The translations under genes and the position numbers were made by a program. Below, piece by piece: positions 26,187 to 34,971 of a stretch of 64,000 nucleotides of DNA (the first letter of the stretch is position 1; the number at the start of each line of letters is the position of its first letter). The notes under the pieces were generated by a model that did no database searches, was not told the DNA's origin, and was given only the letters and a program-made list of their open reading frames with translations. This stretch comes from Pseudomonadota bacterium (GTDB taxonomy: Bacteria; Pseudomonadota; Gammaproteobacteria; Burkholderiales; Burkholderiaceae_B). The stretch covers positions 62,001-126,000 of the forward strand of contig JAEWEV010000011.1 in assembly GCA_023389155.1 (NCBI GenBank), written 5' to 3'.

Positions 26187-26990
26187 ATGGACAAGCTGAC
26201 TCGACGCGGCACGCAAAGTATTGAACGTGCCATCACCATCCTGCGGGAGGTGGCTACGCGTAATCGCTTCGGATGGGGCTTGTGGGATATCGCAGAACGT
26301 TGTGAGCTTGATCGCGGCACGACGCATCGCATCCTTGCCTGTCTTGTGCGCGAAGGGCTGCTGCAGCAGCGCGAAGAAGACCGCCACTACCTGCCCGGCC
26401 CACTACTTTTTGAACTGGGCGTATCCACCCCGGCATACGCGGACCTGCAGGCAGTTTGCCAAGAGCCTTTGGATACGATCGCCAGGCATTTTGGCGGCCT
26501 GGGTCTGCTCAATTTTCGCAGTAATGCCGATTTTGTTTGCACCGCAAGAGCAGGTGATTCGGTATATCGAGGCACAGCAATGGAAGTGGGCACACGCAGG
26601 CCACTGATATCATCGGCGGGCGGCGTTGCCATTCTGATCGCGCTACCGCGCGAAGAAGCACAAGCGATCATTGCGCAGAACAGGAAACGCCTGGCGCAGC
26701 TTGGCGCCACCCACTTGCGTTTGCTCGACAAAATGATTCGCCGCTCGCAGCGTCTTGGTTTTTCTTTTAATCAGAGTGAAACGGCTCGCGGCGTACATGC
26801 TTTCGGCATCCCCATTCGGGATGCGCAGGGAGAGGTGTTTGCCTCGGTGACGCTGGCGGGTGCCGCCAGCGATTTTCCGAATTCTCGGGCACGAGAAGTG
26901 GTTGACTTCCTTGCCATTCACGCTTCCACCATCGAGCAGGAGGCAAGGCGACTGTTGCCACAAGGCGTCTACAGAATGCGCTTCGATTAA
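26187..26990 (+). CDS. IclR-family transcriptional regulator
   Basis: 267 residues. N-terminal winged helix (SIERAITILREVA, LWDIAERCELDRGTTHRILA, ACLVREGLLQQREEDRHYLPG) and C-terminal GAF-like IclR effector domain (RRPLISSAGGVAILIALPRE, RGVHAFGIPIRDAQGEVFAS). Divergent from the Bug/TauD/enolase/Bug set, with a perfect palindrome in the shared promoter, so it is the likely regulator of that set. Effector is probably the organic acid or its breakdown product. Convergent with the Bug gene at 27053. Confidence 0.92.
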   Translation: MDKLTRRGTQSIERAITILREVATRNRFGWGLWDIAERCELDRGTTHRILACLVREGLLQQREEDRHYLPGPLLFELGVSTPAYADLQAVCQEPLDTIARHFGGLGLLNFRSNADFVCTARAGDSVYRGTAMEVGTRRPLISSAGGVAILIALPREEAQAIIAQNRKRLAQLGATHLRLLDKMIRRSQRLGFSFNQSETARGVHAFGIPIRDAQGEVFASVTLAGAASDFPNSRAREVVDFLAIHASTIEQEARRLLPQGVYRMRFD

Positions 26991-27052
26991 TGGCAGAAAG
27001 GGTCGCGATTCTGTGTTTTGTTAACTTGGGAACAGATCGCATAATCAGCCGT

Positions 27053-28018
27053 TCAGTCAGAACGCATCTTGCCCTGCTTGACAACTTCACCCAGACGCTT
27101 GCGCTCACTCGTCGCAAAATTGGTGAAATCTGCGCGACTGCCGCTCCCCGGTTCGATACTGCTTTTTTGCAGCGCTTGCGTCACTTCCTGGGTCTGCAAG
27201 GCTTTGTTGATAGCGGCATTCATCTTGTCAAGAATATCTGTCGGGGTACCCGTGGGGGCATACAAACCGGCCCAGTGACCGATACGGATGCCGGGAAAGC
27301 CGGCCTCTTTCGTAGTAGGAATATCTGGTGCGCTTGCCATGCGCTTATCCAGGGTCGTCGCCAACGCCTTGAGTTTGCCCGACTGCACCAGTGGAAGCGT
27401 CACGATGCTGGCTTCCGAAGTGGCATCCACTTGCTTGCCAACGACAGCCGTCACGCCTTCTGAGCCACTTTTGTATGAAACCGGCTCAATCGGCAGACCG
27501 GTAGCTTCCTTCATCATGACTGCAACGAAGTGTGGCGTACTGCCGTTGCCGGCAGTCGAAAAGGTAATTCTGTCGGTTTTGTTTCTGCGCGCATTTTCGA
27601 CGAACGACTTCAGATCCTTCGCCGGATTGTCGGAAGTCGTGACGATGATCGACGGAGTCACCGACAGCAAGGCAACGGGCGTCAGTTCTTCGTCCTTATA
27701 TGGTTGATCAGAACGGATCAGACTGTTGGTAACGGTACCGTTACTGCCCACAAGATAGGTATAGCCATCGGGCTTGGATCGTGCAACGTGCGCCGAGCCT
27801 ACCACGCCGCCTGCACCTGCACGATTCTCAACAATTACGCTTTGCTTCAGTTCGTTGCCCACAGCCTTGGCAATAATGCGTGCCACCAGATCGTTGGCTC
27901 CCCCTGCCGTAAACGGTGCGACAAACGTAATGGGATGATCCGGCCAGTCGGCCGCCTGCGCACCGAAAGTGATCGATGCCAGCGTAAGGCCGAGAGCGGC
28001 CTTGAAATATTTTTTCAT
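27053..28018 (-). CDS. Bug-family (TctC) periplasmic solute-binding protein 5
   Basis: 321 residues from the Met preceded by AGGAG; the frame is open to 28096 without support. Signal peptide about 1-22 (MKKYFKAALGLTLASITFGAQA). The ligand loop reads DWPDHPITFVAPFTAGGAND (the PGG is AGG). RSKPDGYTYLVGSNGTVTN and HWAGLYAPTGTPTDIL are typical. It lies downstream of a LysR gene in the same direction, and no enzyme gene is attached, so it may serve the LysR/GMC oxidoreductase unit to its right or act alone. Confidence 0.92.
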   Translation of the reverse strand: MKKYFKAALGLTLASITFGAQAADWPDHPITFVAPFTAGGANDLVARIIAKAVGNELKQSVIVENRAGAGGVVGSAHVARSKPDGYTYLVGSNGTVTNSLIRSDQPYKDEELTPVALLSVTPSIIVTTSDNPAKDLKSFVENARRNKTDRITFSTAGNGSTPHFVAVMMKEATGLPIEPVSYKSGSEGVTAVVGKQVDATSEASIVTLPLVQSGKLKALATTLDKRMASAPDIPTTKEAGFPGIRIGHWAGLYAPTGTPTDILDKMNAAINKALQTQEVTQALQKSSIEPGSGSRADFTNFATSERKRLGEVVKQGKMRSD

Positions 28019-28372
28019 GTGATAGTCTCCTGTTTGGTGGAACCCGATATTCAACGCTTTTCGAATGCCGGGTCGATGAATCCGACTGACCCGCACGCTG
28101 TGCCGGCCAACCTCACCGCTGCGCTTGCGAAAAAGCCACCCGCCGTCCGGGCAAGAACCACGGTTGTGCGCCAGGCCTGACGAACCCGGACACCAATACG
28201 ATTCAATATAGGGAAAGCGACTGACCCAGACCTGAAAGTTGGGACGACCTGTGAAGAAAACCCGGGAGGATCAGACAAACCGCCGCCGATTAACCAGTAG
28301 CGTGTTGATCTCTGTGCCGTGGGCACTTATCCGTGATTGGCAGCAAGTGCCCCCTTCTTCAGACAACACACG
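28019..28372. other. Intergenic region upstream of Bug 5
   Basis: About 350 bases, GC-rich, no credible gene. It carries the Bug 5 ribosome site and probably its promoter. GGGCACTT (28321-28328) and AAGTGCCC (28345-28352) form a perfect 8-base hairpin just past the stop of the LysR gene, a possible weak terminator, with no T-run. Confidence 0.45.
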
Positions 28373-29317
28373 TTAGTACGCATCGGCCAGATGCGAATCC
28401 AGATCCCATATAGCATCAAGTGTTGTCATTGCCGCAACCACTTCGGGATCAGCACTGCGTTCTGCGCGACACACGAAACTTAACTCACAGTCAAGCGACA
28501 CCTGGTCAGCAATAACCAGACCTCGTGTCTGCGCTTCGTGAATGGCAATCGAATCGCGGACCAGAGACAAACCCATGCCGCTGCGTACCAGATCAAGCAT
28601 GGAAGGCTCCTGATCCACCAAGGCCACTCGCCGCGGCTCGACATTCGTCAGTGAGCCGGGGCCAAATACCTGTCTTTGCAACCGGTTATGCACGCTGGTT
28701 GGCGGCGTATCGAGCCAGGGAAGAGACGCCAGTGCTTTCCATCCTTTGCCTTTGACCTTGGGTCCCCAGCCGGCGGGGGCAAGCACGCGATAGGTAAAGC
28801 GCGTGAGTGTCTTGCACCGTATCGAACTGTCCAGCGGCGCATTGGGAGGATTCAGGAAAAAGCCGACGTCAAGGTCACCGGCATCAATCTGCTCCAGCAC
28901 CGCGCCGCTAATGTTGTGTTTCAGGGTAGTATCGATCTGGGGATACGACTTGATCAGACTAAGCAGAAATGCTCCAAGCCGCGTGAATTCGGGATCCAGG
29001 ATCGTCCCGATTCTTAACTGTCCGTGTACCGTTTTGTGCAGGGTCGCCGCTGTGCTGGCAAACTCGTTCAGGGTAGCGAGCACTTTTTCTGCCAGGGGAA
29101 GCAGAGCCGTACCATCAGCAGTCAGGACCATGCCCTGCGGGGTTCGGTGCAGCAGCTTGAGGCCGGTAATCTCGCTCAGGGTTTTGATCTGCAGACTGAT
29201 CGCGGGCTGGCTTCTGTGCAGCTTTTCGGCCGCGCGCGTAACATTGCCAACACGTCCCACCGTGGCGAAAGCACGCAGGGCCTGAAGATCAATGGGGGTA
29301 TGGGAGGCATTGCTCAT
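28373..29317 (-). CDS. LysR-family transcriptional regulator
   Basis: 314 residues. N-terminal helix-turn-helix about 8-66 (LRAFATVGRVGNVTRAAEKL, HRSQPAISLQIKTLSEITGL). The effector domain follows, with RIGTILDPEFTRLGAFLLS, PWLDTPPTSVHNRL and SMLDLVRSGMGLSLVRDS. Divergent from the GMC oxidoreductase gene with a LysR-type dyad between them, so regulation of that gene is the first guess; the Bug gene 354 bases downstream may be co-regulated. Confidence 0.91.
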   Translation of the reverse strand: MSNASHTPIDLQALRAFATVGRVGNVTRAAEKLHRSQPAISLQIKTLSEITGLKLLHRTPQGMVLTADGTALLPLAEKVLATLNEFASTAATLHKTVHGQLRIGTILDPEFTRLGAFLLSLIKSYPQIDTTLKHNISGAVLEQIDAGDLDVGFFLNPPNAPLDSSIRCKTLTRFTYRVLAPAGWGPKVKGKGWKALASLPWLDTPPTSVHNRLQRQVFGPGSLTNVEPRRVALVDQEPSMLDLVRSGMGLSLVRDSIAIHEAQTRGLVIADQVSLDCELSFVCRAERSADPEVVAAMTTLDAIWDLDSHLADAY

Positions 29318-29359
29318 TCCGCCATTATTTATGATTCTTATAAAGGTGACAAGTATTTC

Positions 29360-29375
29360 TCATTGGATTGAATGA
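29360..29375. promoter_or_regulatory. LysR-type dyad between LysR and GMC oxidoreductase genes
   Basis: TCATTGGATTGAATGA has perfect TCATT/AATGA arms with a 6-base centre and fits the T-N11-A form of LysR sites. It lies about 43 bases upstream of the LysR start and about 215 bases upstream of the divergent gene. Confidence 0.4.
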
Positions 29376-29590
29376 ATTTTTCTTGGCAAACTGGTTTTTT
29401 ACCAATAAAAGTATAAGCGCTGCAAATATCCCTAGCCCTGCTATCGGCTGGCTGCTTGTGGCGTGTTCCTGCTGCACGCCAGGGCGCGGATCGGGTGCAA
29501 CGTCGTCGCGGCTGGGCATGCGGATTGCGGCAGGCGATTTGGCACTGAGGACGTAAATGGCAGATGAAATCAAGAGTTGAGGAGACCACA

Positions 29591-31261
29591 TTGAGCGAGA
29601 CAGCGAATTTCGACTATGTCATTATCGGCGCCGGAACCGCCGGCTGCCTGCTGGCAAACCGTTTGAGTGCCAGGCCGGATACGACGGTTTTATTGATCGA
29701 AGCGGGCGGCAATGACAATTATCACTGGATACATATTCCGGTTGGCTATCTGCATTGCATAGGCAATCCTCGTACAGACTGGCTGTACAACACCATGCCC
29801 GAACCCGGCCTGAATGGCAGATCGCTGCGTTACCCGCGCGGCAAAACCCTGGGCGGGTGTTCAAGCATCAATGGCATGATCTATATGCGCGGACAGAAGC
29901 GGGACTACGACAGCTGGGCTGACACCACCGGTGAAGCCGCCTGGTCCTGGGAGAATTGCCTGGAGGATTTCAAACGTCATGAAGATCACTACCGTCTGGA
30001 TGGCTCCCGGGACCGCAATCGCGAAAATAACAATGACCCCTTCACTGATTTTCACGGCAATGGCGGCGAGTGGAGAGTCGAAAAGCAACGGCTGCGCTGG
30101 GACATTCTTGATGCTTTTATGCAGGCAGCACAAGAGGCCGGCATCGCACGTACCGACGATTTTAATCAGGGAAACAATGAAGGTGTAGGCTACTTCGAAG
30201 TGAACCAGAAGGCAGGGTGGCGCTGGAATGCCGCGAAAGCTTTTCTGCGCCCCGTATGTATGAAACGTAGCAATTTCACACTCTGGTCTCACTGCCAGGC
30301 AGAAAAACTTGATCTGCAGACGCTTGCCGATGGTAGCCTGACGTGCAAAGGATTAAGTGTGATCCGTAATGGTACGCGACAACATGTCCACGCAAGGCGC
30401 GAGGTCATTCTTGCTGCGGGCAGTATTGGTACGCCTCAACTATTGCAACTGTCAGGGGTTGGCCCCGCGCCGCTGCTGCAGAACCACGGTATCGATATCT
30501 TGCTGGACAAACCGGGTGTCGGCGCCAATCTGCAGGACCACCTTCAGATCCGTACCGTATATCGGGTAGACGGCACCCGTACACTGAATCAGATCGCCGG
30601 CAATATGTGGGGTAAATTGTCTATCGGACTGGAATATCTTCTGAAACGCAGCGGCCCAATGAGCATGGCTCCTTCGCAGCTGGGCGCCTTCACCCGCAGT
30701 GATCCTTCCCGGCCAAATCCCAATATTCAGTATCACGTCCAGCCGCTAAGTCTGGAGAATTTTGGAGAACCATTGCATACCTTCAATGCATTTACCGCCA
30801 GCGTCTGCAATCTGAATCCTTCAAGTCGCGGTGTCGTTCAGATACAAAGCCCGGATCCTGCTCATCCACCTGCCATACAACCGAATTACCTGAGTACTGA
30901 AGAGGACCGCAAAGTAGCAGCCGATTCGCTGCGGGTCACCCGCCATATCGTCAACCAGCCCGCGCTGGCGGGGTTCAAGCCCGTAGAATACAAACCGGGC
31001 ATACAGTTCCAGACCGATGAGGAACTTGCCCAGCTGGCAGGCGATATTGCAACTACCATTTTCCATCCGGTAGGCACTGCCAAAATGGGGCAAGCCGGCG
31101 ATCCCATGGCTGTGGTTGATCCCAAACTGAGGGTACACGGCATTTCAGGATTAAGAATCGTGGACGCCAGCATTATGCCCACAATTACAAGCGGCAATAC
31201 CAACAGCCCTACGCTCATGATTGCAGAAAAAGCCGCAGGCTGGATTCTGGGGCAACGCTAG
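29591..31261 (+). CDS. GMC-family FAD oxidoreductase (choline dehydrogenase-like)
   Basis: 556 residues starting from TTG, which has GAGGAG seven bases upstream; the nearest ATG, nine codons earlier (29564), has no ribosome site. The start LSETANFDYVIIGAGTAGCL gives the FAD-binding GxGxxG right at the N-terminus, as usual. YPRGKTLGGCSSINGMIYMR and GSIGTPQLLQLSGVGP are the two GMC signatures, and HPVGTAKMG with NTNSPTLM supplies the catalytic His and Asn. Such enzymes oxidise primary alcohols to aldehydes and pass electrons to the respiratory chain. The substrate is not evident. It stands alone between two LysR genes and is convergent with the second. Confidence 0.92.
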   Translation: MSETANFDYVIIGAGTAGCLLANRLSARPDTTVLLIEAGGNDNYHWIHIPVGYLHCIGNPRTDWLYNTMPEPGLNGRSLRYPRGKTLGGCSSINGMIYMRGQKRDYDSWADTTGEAAWSWENCLEDFKRHEDHYRLDGSRDRNRENNNDPFTDFHGNGGEWRVEKQRLRWDILDAFMQAAQEAGIARTDDFNQGNNEGVGYFEVNQKAGWRWNAAKAFLRPVCMKRSNFTLWSHCQAEKLDLQTLADGSLTCKGLSVIRNGTRQHVHARREVILAAGSIGTPQLLQLSGVGPAPLLQNHGIDILLDKPGVGANLQDHLQIRTVYRVDGTRTLNQIAGNMWGKLSIGLEYLLKRSGPMSMAPSQLGAFTRSDPSRPNPNIQYHVQPLSLENFGEPLHTFNAFTASVCNLNPSSRGVVQIQSPDPAHPPAIQPNYLSTEEDRKVAADSLRVTRHIVNQPALAGFKPVEYKPGIQFQTDEELAQLAGDIATTIFHPVGTAKMGQAGDPMAVVDPKLRVHGISGLRIVDASIMPTITSGNTNSPTLMIAEKAAGWILGQR

Positions 31262-31295
31262 ACAAGAACCAGGGCGACAAAAGCATCAGGTAGGT

Positions 31296-32273
31296 TTAAA
31301 ATCCTCTGCGAAAATTTAGCGGCTCATTCTTCTCCAGCCCATATTTTTCATGATCCAGCAGACTGCCCTTGCGCACGATATCAATAATCATCTGTGCAAA
31401 GTTCTCTGAACCCGGTACCAGCTTTTGTCCCTTTATCTGCACCAGCGCCCATTCGCCGAAGCGGTTGCGCGTCATCGGGATGTTAAGGCGCACTACGGTT
31501 TTGTCGCGCAATGCTTCTTCCATCATCAGATGGCTGCTCAGGAAAATAATATCCGACTGTGGCACAAGACGCGTAATGAGTCCCATGTCATCACATTTGA
31601 AATCCACAGAAAACGTATCGTTGTGATCCAGCCCCAGGCTGTGCTTGAGTTCCGAAAATACCAGCGCTGGCAGACTGACAGAGGCAAAGGTATAGCTCAG
31701 GATTTCTTGTGGCTTGATTTTTCGTTTGGGATGTTCGCGAACCAGCGGATGCGAAGGATCACAAAAAAGCGCCAGGGTCAGTCCGCCTATCGGAGTAATC
31801 TTCAGTTCAGGATCATCTTCCAGACTGCGGATATCAGCAATGAAATAGTCGATTTCCCGGTCCTTCAATAACGCCAGCAAACTGCTCCAGTTATCGATTC
31901 TGATGTCGATTGAGATTTTCGGGTAGTGCTTGCGGAACTCGCCAATCGCGTGATGCAGAAAACATTTTGCCGGAAACGGTCCGGCCCCGATCTTGATGGT
32001 TCCCTGTTTGCCGGTCTTCAGATATTCAATATTTTTGTTGAAGCTGGTGAGCGCACCGATCAGATGACGCGCGTGCTCAATCACGAAGCTGCCCGCCGGA
32101 GTTATTGCAACTGTGTTTTTCGTGCGGTCGAAGATCAGAATGCCAATCTCCTGTTCAAACGACGAAATACTTTTACTGAGCGCCGATTGGCTCAGGTACA
32201 CACGTTCTGCAGCCTTGCTGAAATTGAGCGTCTCTGACAACGTGACAATGTGGTTAAGCTGCTTGATATTCAT
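31296..32273 (-). CDS. LysR-family transcriptional regulator
   Basis: 325 residues. Helix-turn-helix about 4-62 (LNHIVTLSETLNFSKAAERV, YLSQSALSKSISSFEQEIGI). The effector domain has KIGAGPFPAKCFLHHAIGEF and DYFIADIRSLEDDPELKITP. Divergent from the FAD oxidoreductase / PotABCD-type operon across 367 bases, and therefore the probable regulator of that operon; AT-rich dyads such as ATTCATTATATAGAAT lie about 35-55 bases upstream of its start. Convergent with the GMC gene. Confidence 0.91.
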   Translation of the reverse strand: MNIKQLNHIVTLSETLNFSKAAERVYLSQSALSKSISSFEQEIGILIFDRTKNTVAITPAGSFVIEHARHLIGALTSFNKNIEYLKTGKQGTIKIGAGPFPAKCFLHHAIGEFRKHYPKISIDIRIDNWSSLLALLKDREIDYFIADIRSLEDDPELKITPIGGLTLALFCDPSHPLVREHPKRKIKPQEILSYTFASVSLPALVFSELKHSLGLDHNDTFSVDFKCDDMGLITRLVPQSDIIFLSSHLMMEEALRDKTVVRLNIPMTRNRFGEWALVQIKGQKLVPGSENFAQMIIDIVRKGSLLDHEKYGLEKNEPLNFRRGF

Positions 32274-32640
32274 TATGAATTTTTCTCATTAGCACCGCCC
32301 AAATTATTCATTATATAGAATCCCCGGCAACTGGTATATTAAATTCAAACTAGAAAATGGTCACGTAAAAATACAAAGAGACACCCCTTTTGACAAGGAG
32401 GCACTGCAGTGAAAATTGCCCGCAGTTATCTCGCTTTCGATTCTCTCGATGCAGTTGCGCTACATGCTGCATTGCACTTGCATTGCGCACCAGCGTGCTC
32501 ACGATATGCACTGTTTTCTACTGGCACTGCGTTCGGATAGCAAATGAGCGAACAGCAAAGCAGAAAACACTAAAAAATCTGATCGGTAAAAGGAAATACA
32601 TGAAAACGTTGGTGTCACAGGGTCCCAAAACGGAGTCATT
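32274..32640. other. Leader region of the FAD oxidoreductase/ABC operon
   Basis: About 367 bases between divergent genes. The left part is AT-rich and promoter-like (32290-32360). The right part carries two short reading frames with good ribosome sites (32409-32540 and 32600-32653), listed separately. No other gene seen. Confidence 0.5.
32409..32540 (+). CDS. Possible 43-residue leader or small protein
   Basis: A GTG start is preceded by AAGGAGG at seven bases, the strongest ribosome site in this part of the window. The frame encodes 43 residues beginning MKIARSYLAFDSLDAVALHA and containing a His/Cys stretch (HAALHLHCAPACSRY). No similarity is recognised. It lies in the long leader of the FAD oxidoreductase operon and may be a regulatory leader peptide, or chance. 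The translation signal is good, the function is unknown. Confidence 0.35.
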   Translation: MKIARSYLAFDSLDAVALHAALHLHCAPACSRYALFSTGTAFG

Positions 32641-32653
32641 ATGGATGAAATAA
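32600..32653 (+). CDS. Possible 17-residue leader peptide overlapping the next gene
   Basis: ATG with AAAGGA upstream encodes MKTLVSQGPKTESLWMK and stops inside the FAD oxidoreductase gene, 13 bases past its ATG, in another frame. Translation of this mini-gene would bring ribosomes to the next start, that is, translational coupling. It may equally be a chance frame. Confidence 0.28.
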   Translation: MKTLVSQGPKTESLWMK

Positions 32654-33879
32654 CCGTTATTGGAGCAGGAATTGTCGGGATGTGTACTGCCGTCACGCTG
32701 CAACAGCGCGGCTGGCAGGTCAGACTGATTGACGAGCGCGCACCAGGCACCGGCGCCTCTTTTGGCAACGCAGGGCTGGTCAGCATGGATAGCTGCATCC
32801 CCATTGCCATGCCGGGCATGTTCAAAAAAATCCCGCAATGGCTTGCCGACCATGAGGGGCCATTGAGCATCAGAAAGGGATACCTACCCAGTGCGTTTCC
32901 GTGGCTGCTGCGCTGGCTCCGATCAGGCGCAAGCAGGAACGCAGTTCTGCAACAGGCTCGCGCACTCCGCGCGCTGCATGGCGAAGCAGACAAGCTCTAC
33001 AGGAAACTGTTGGGCGCCGATGTGACGGCCCGTATCATCAAAATGCCGGGGCAGTTGCATGTGTGGGAAGAGAATCAGCATGCCGATGCGTTCAGCCGGC
33101 AGATCCAGACCGACAACAACATTTCTCCACGCGTGCTTAATGCCGGAGAAGTCCGCGACCTGATTCCGGGTATTTCAGACAGAATTACCCATGGCCAGTT
33201 ATATGAAAACAATGGATTTGCGTCCAGTCCTTTGCTGCTGGTACAGGCCTTGCTAAAACAGTTCGTAGACAATGGCGGAAAAGTCATTCGACAGAGAGTC
33301 AATGGCATTTGCAGGGATGAGGCTGCCGGGGATTATCGCATTATTCTGGCAGCAGAAAACGTCCGAGCCCGGCGGCTTGTGATTTGTGCCGGCGCCTGGG
33401 CCAACCGTCTGCTTGACGGACTGAATATTCGCCTCCCTCTGGAGACCGAGCGTGGTTATCACGTGTCATTTCAGCCTGAGGCACTTAGTCTGCCAATGCC
33501 GATTATGGATAAAACCCGGGCGATCGCCATCACACCCATGGTCGACAATATCCGCATTGCAGGTTTTGTCGAGATTGCGGGCCTTGACGCCGCTCCCAAT
33601 ATGAGCCGTGAGCAACTGCTGATCCGCCATGCCAGAACCCTCTTCCCATCGCTGGACGTGACGATGAAGAAGGATTTCTGGCTGGGCTTTCGCCCATCAA
33701 CACCTGACAGTTTGCCGGTTCTTGACCGCGTCCCTCATTTGCCGGGCCTATATCTCGGTTTTGGACATGGCCACACTGGCATGACCGGTGCACCCAAATC
33801 TGCAGAAATTCTCGCAGACCTTATTGCTGGATCACCAAGCAATATCAACATCCACCCCTATCGACTTAATCGCTTTTAG
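32641..33879 (+). CDS. FAD-dependent oxidoreductase, D-amino acid dehydrogenase (DadA)-like
   Basis: 412 residues. GAGIVG (8-13) is the FAD dinucleotide motif near the N-terminus, FGNAGLVS is the conserved second motif, and the C-terminal GFRPSTPDSLPVLDRVP with LGFGHGHTGMTGAP is typical of the DadA/DAO family. It would oxidatively deaminate a D-amino acid, N-substituted amino acid or opine. It is the first full gene of a five-gene operon with a PotABCD-type importer, which suggests import of the amine substrate followed by oxidation. Ribosome site GGAG is eight bases upstream. Substrate not determined. Confidence 0.88.
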   Translation: MDEITVIGAGIVGMCTAVTLQQRGWQVRLIDERAPGTGASFGNAGLVSMDSCIPIAMPGMFKKIPQWLADHEGPLSIRKGYLPSAFPWLLRWLRSGASRNAVLQQARALRALHGEADKLYRKLLGADVTARIIKMPGQLHVWEENQHADAFSRQIQTDNNISPRVLNAGEVRDLIPGISDRITHGQLYENNGFASSPLLLVQALLKQFVDNGGKVIRQRVNGICRDEAAGDYRIILAAENVRARRLVICAGAWANRLLDGLNIRLPLETERGYHVSFQPEALSLPMPIMDKTRAIAITPMVDNIRIAGFVEIAGLDAAPNMSREQLLIRHARTLFPSLDVTMKKDFWLGFRPSTPDSLPVLDRVPHLPGLYLGFGHGHTGMTGAPKSAEILADLIAGSPSNINIHPYRLNRF

Positions 33880-33885
33880 GAGACC

Positions 33886-34971
33886 ATGATGACTAAAGAT
33901 GATAAAAAAACGGCGCATTCGCCTCAGCGTCGAACAATACTGAAAATGGCTGGTGTATCGACACTTGCCCCCATGATTTGGGTAAAGAATGCGCAGGCTG
34001 CACAAGAGCGCGTCGTCATCCGGTCTCCCGGGGGCGAATATGATGATATCCGCAGAAAACTGATTTACGAGCCGTTTACCAAAGAAACCGGCATCCGTGT
34101 GATTCCTGTGGCCACCACCACCGGAAAACTCGAAGCCATGATCCGTTCGGGCAATATCGAAATTGACATAATCGATAACGACGACAGTGTGCTGCTGCAG
34201 TGGGCGAACGAGCTGGCGCCGATTGATTACAAAAACTTCAAGTACACCAACCCCGACGACATTCTTCCCGAATACAAACATGATAATTACGTTGGTAATT
34301 TCGTCTATGCCGACGTCATGGGATACAACACGACGAAATTCAACAAGGATTCGGTACCTGCTACCTGGGCCGATTTCTGGGATTACAAAAAGACTCCGGG
34401 CGCACGCGCGCTGGCCGATATGGACACAGGCACGCCCAATCTGGAATGCGCCCTTCTGGCCGACGGCGTTCCCATGGACAAACTGTATCCCCTGGATCTG
34501 CCGCGCGCCTTCAAATCACTGAGTCGCATCAAACCCGGTATTTCCAAATTCTGGACATCCGGCGCCCTGTCCATCCAGCTGCTGAGTACCGGCGATGCAG
34601 ACCTGAGCTCGGTATGGAGCACCCGTATTCTGAAAGGCATCGAAAACAAGGCGCCGCTGGCGATCAACTGGAACCAGCATGGCGTGCGCGTGCAGGCCTA
34701 CGCCATCCTGAAAAAAGCAAAGAATCAGGAACAGGCACAAAAGTTGCTTGATTATTGTCTGCGTCCTGAAGTCCAGAGCCAGTTCAGCGGACGCTGGAAC
34801 AGTGGTCCGGTCACCAAGGCGGCCTTTGACGCACTGACACCAGAGATTCAGGCAAAAATTCCAGGTGGTGAGCGTACCCGCGAACACGGCTTTCTTATTA
34901 ACGCCGACTGGTGGTCTAAAAATCGTGCAACTGTCAGCAAGGAGTGGGCAAATTGGATACTGAACGCGTAA
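33886..34971 (+). CDS. PotD-type ABC transporter substrate-binding protein with Tat-like signal
   Basis: 361 residues. The N-terminus has HSPQRRTILKMAGVSTLAP, a twin-arginine motif (RRxxLK) in front of a hydrophobic core, so export by the Tat pathway is likely. The mature part belongs to the extracellular solute-binding family 1/8 (ERVVIRSPGGEYDDIRRKLI, FTKETGIRVIPVATTTGKLE, GARALADMDTGTPNLECALL), as for spermidine/putrescine and related amine binders. It follows the FAD oxidoreductase by six bases and overlaps the ATPase gene by 19 bases. Ligand probably a polyamine, opine or amino acid derivative. Confidence 0.9.
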   Translation: MMTKDDKKTAHSPQRRTILKMAGVSTLAPMIWVKNAQAAQERVVIRSPGGEYDDIRRKLIYEPFTKETGIRVIPVATTTGKLEAMIRSGNIEIDIIDNDDSVLLQWANELAPIDYKNFKYTNPDDILPEYKHDNYVGNFVYADVMGYNTTKFNKDSVPATWADFWDYKKTPGARALADMDTGTPNLECALLADGVPMDKLYPLDLPRAFKSLSRIKPGISKFWTSGALSIQLLSTGDADLSSVWSTRILKGIENKAPLAINWNQHGVRVQAYAILKKAKNQEQAQKLLDYCLRPEVQSQFSGRWNSGPVTKAAFDALTPEIQAKIPGGERTREHGFLINADWWSKNRATVSKEWANWILNA

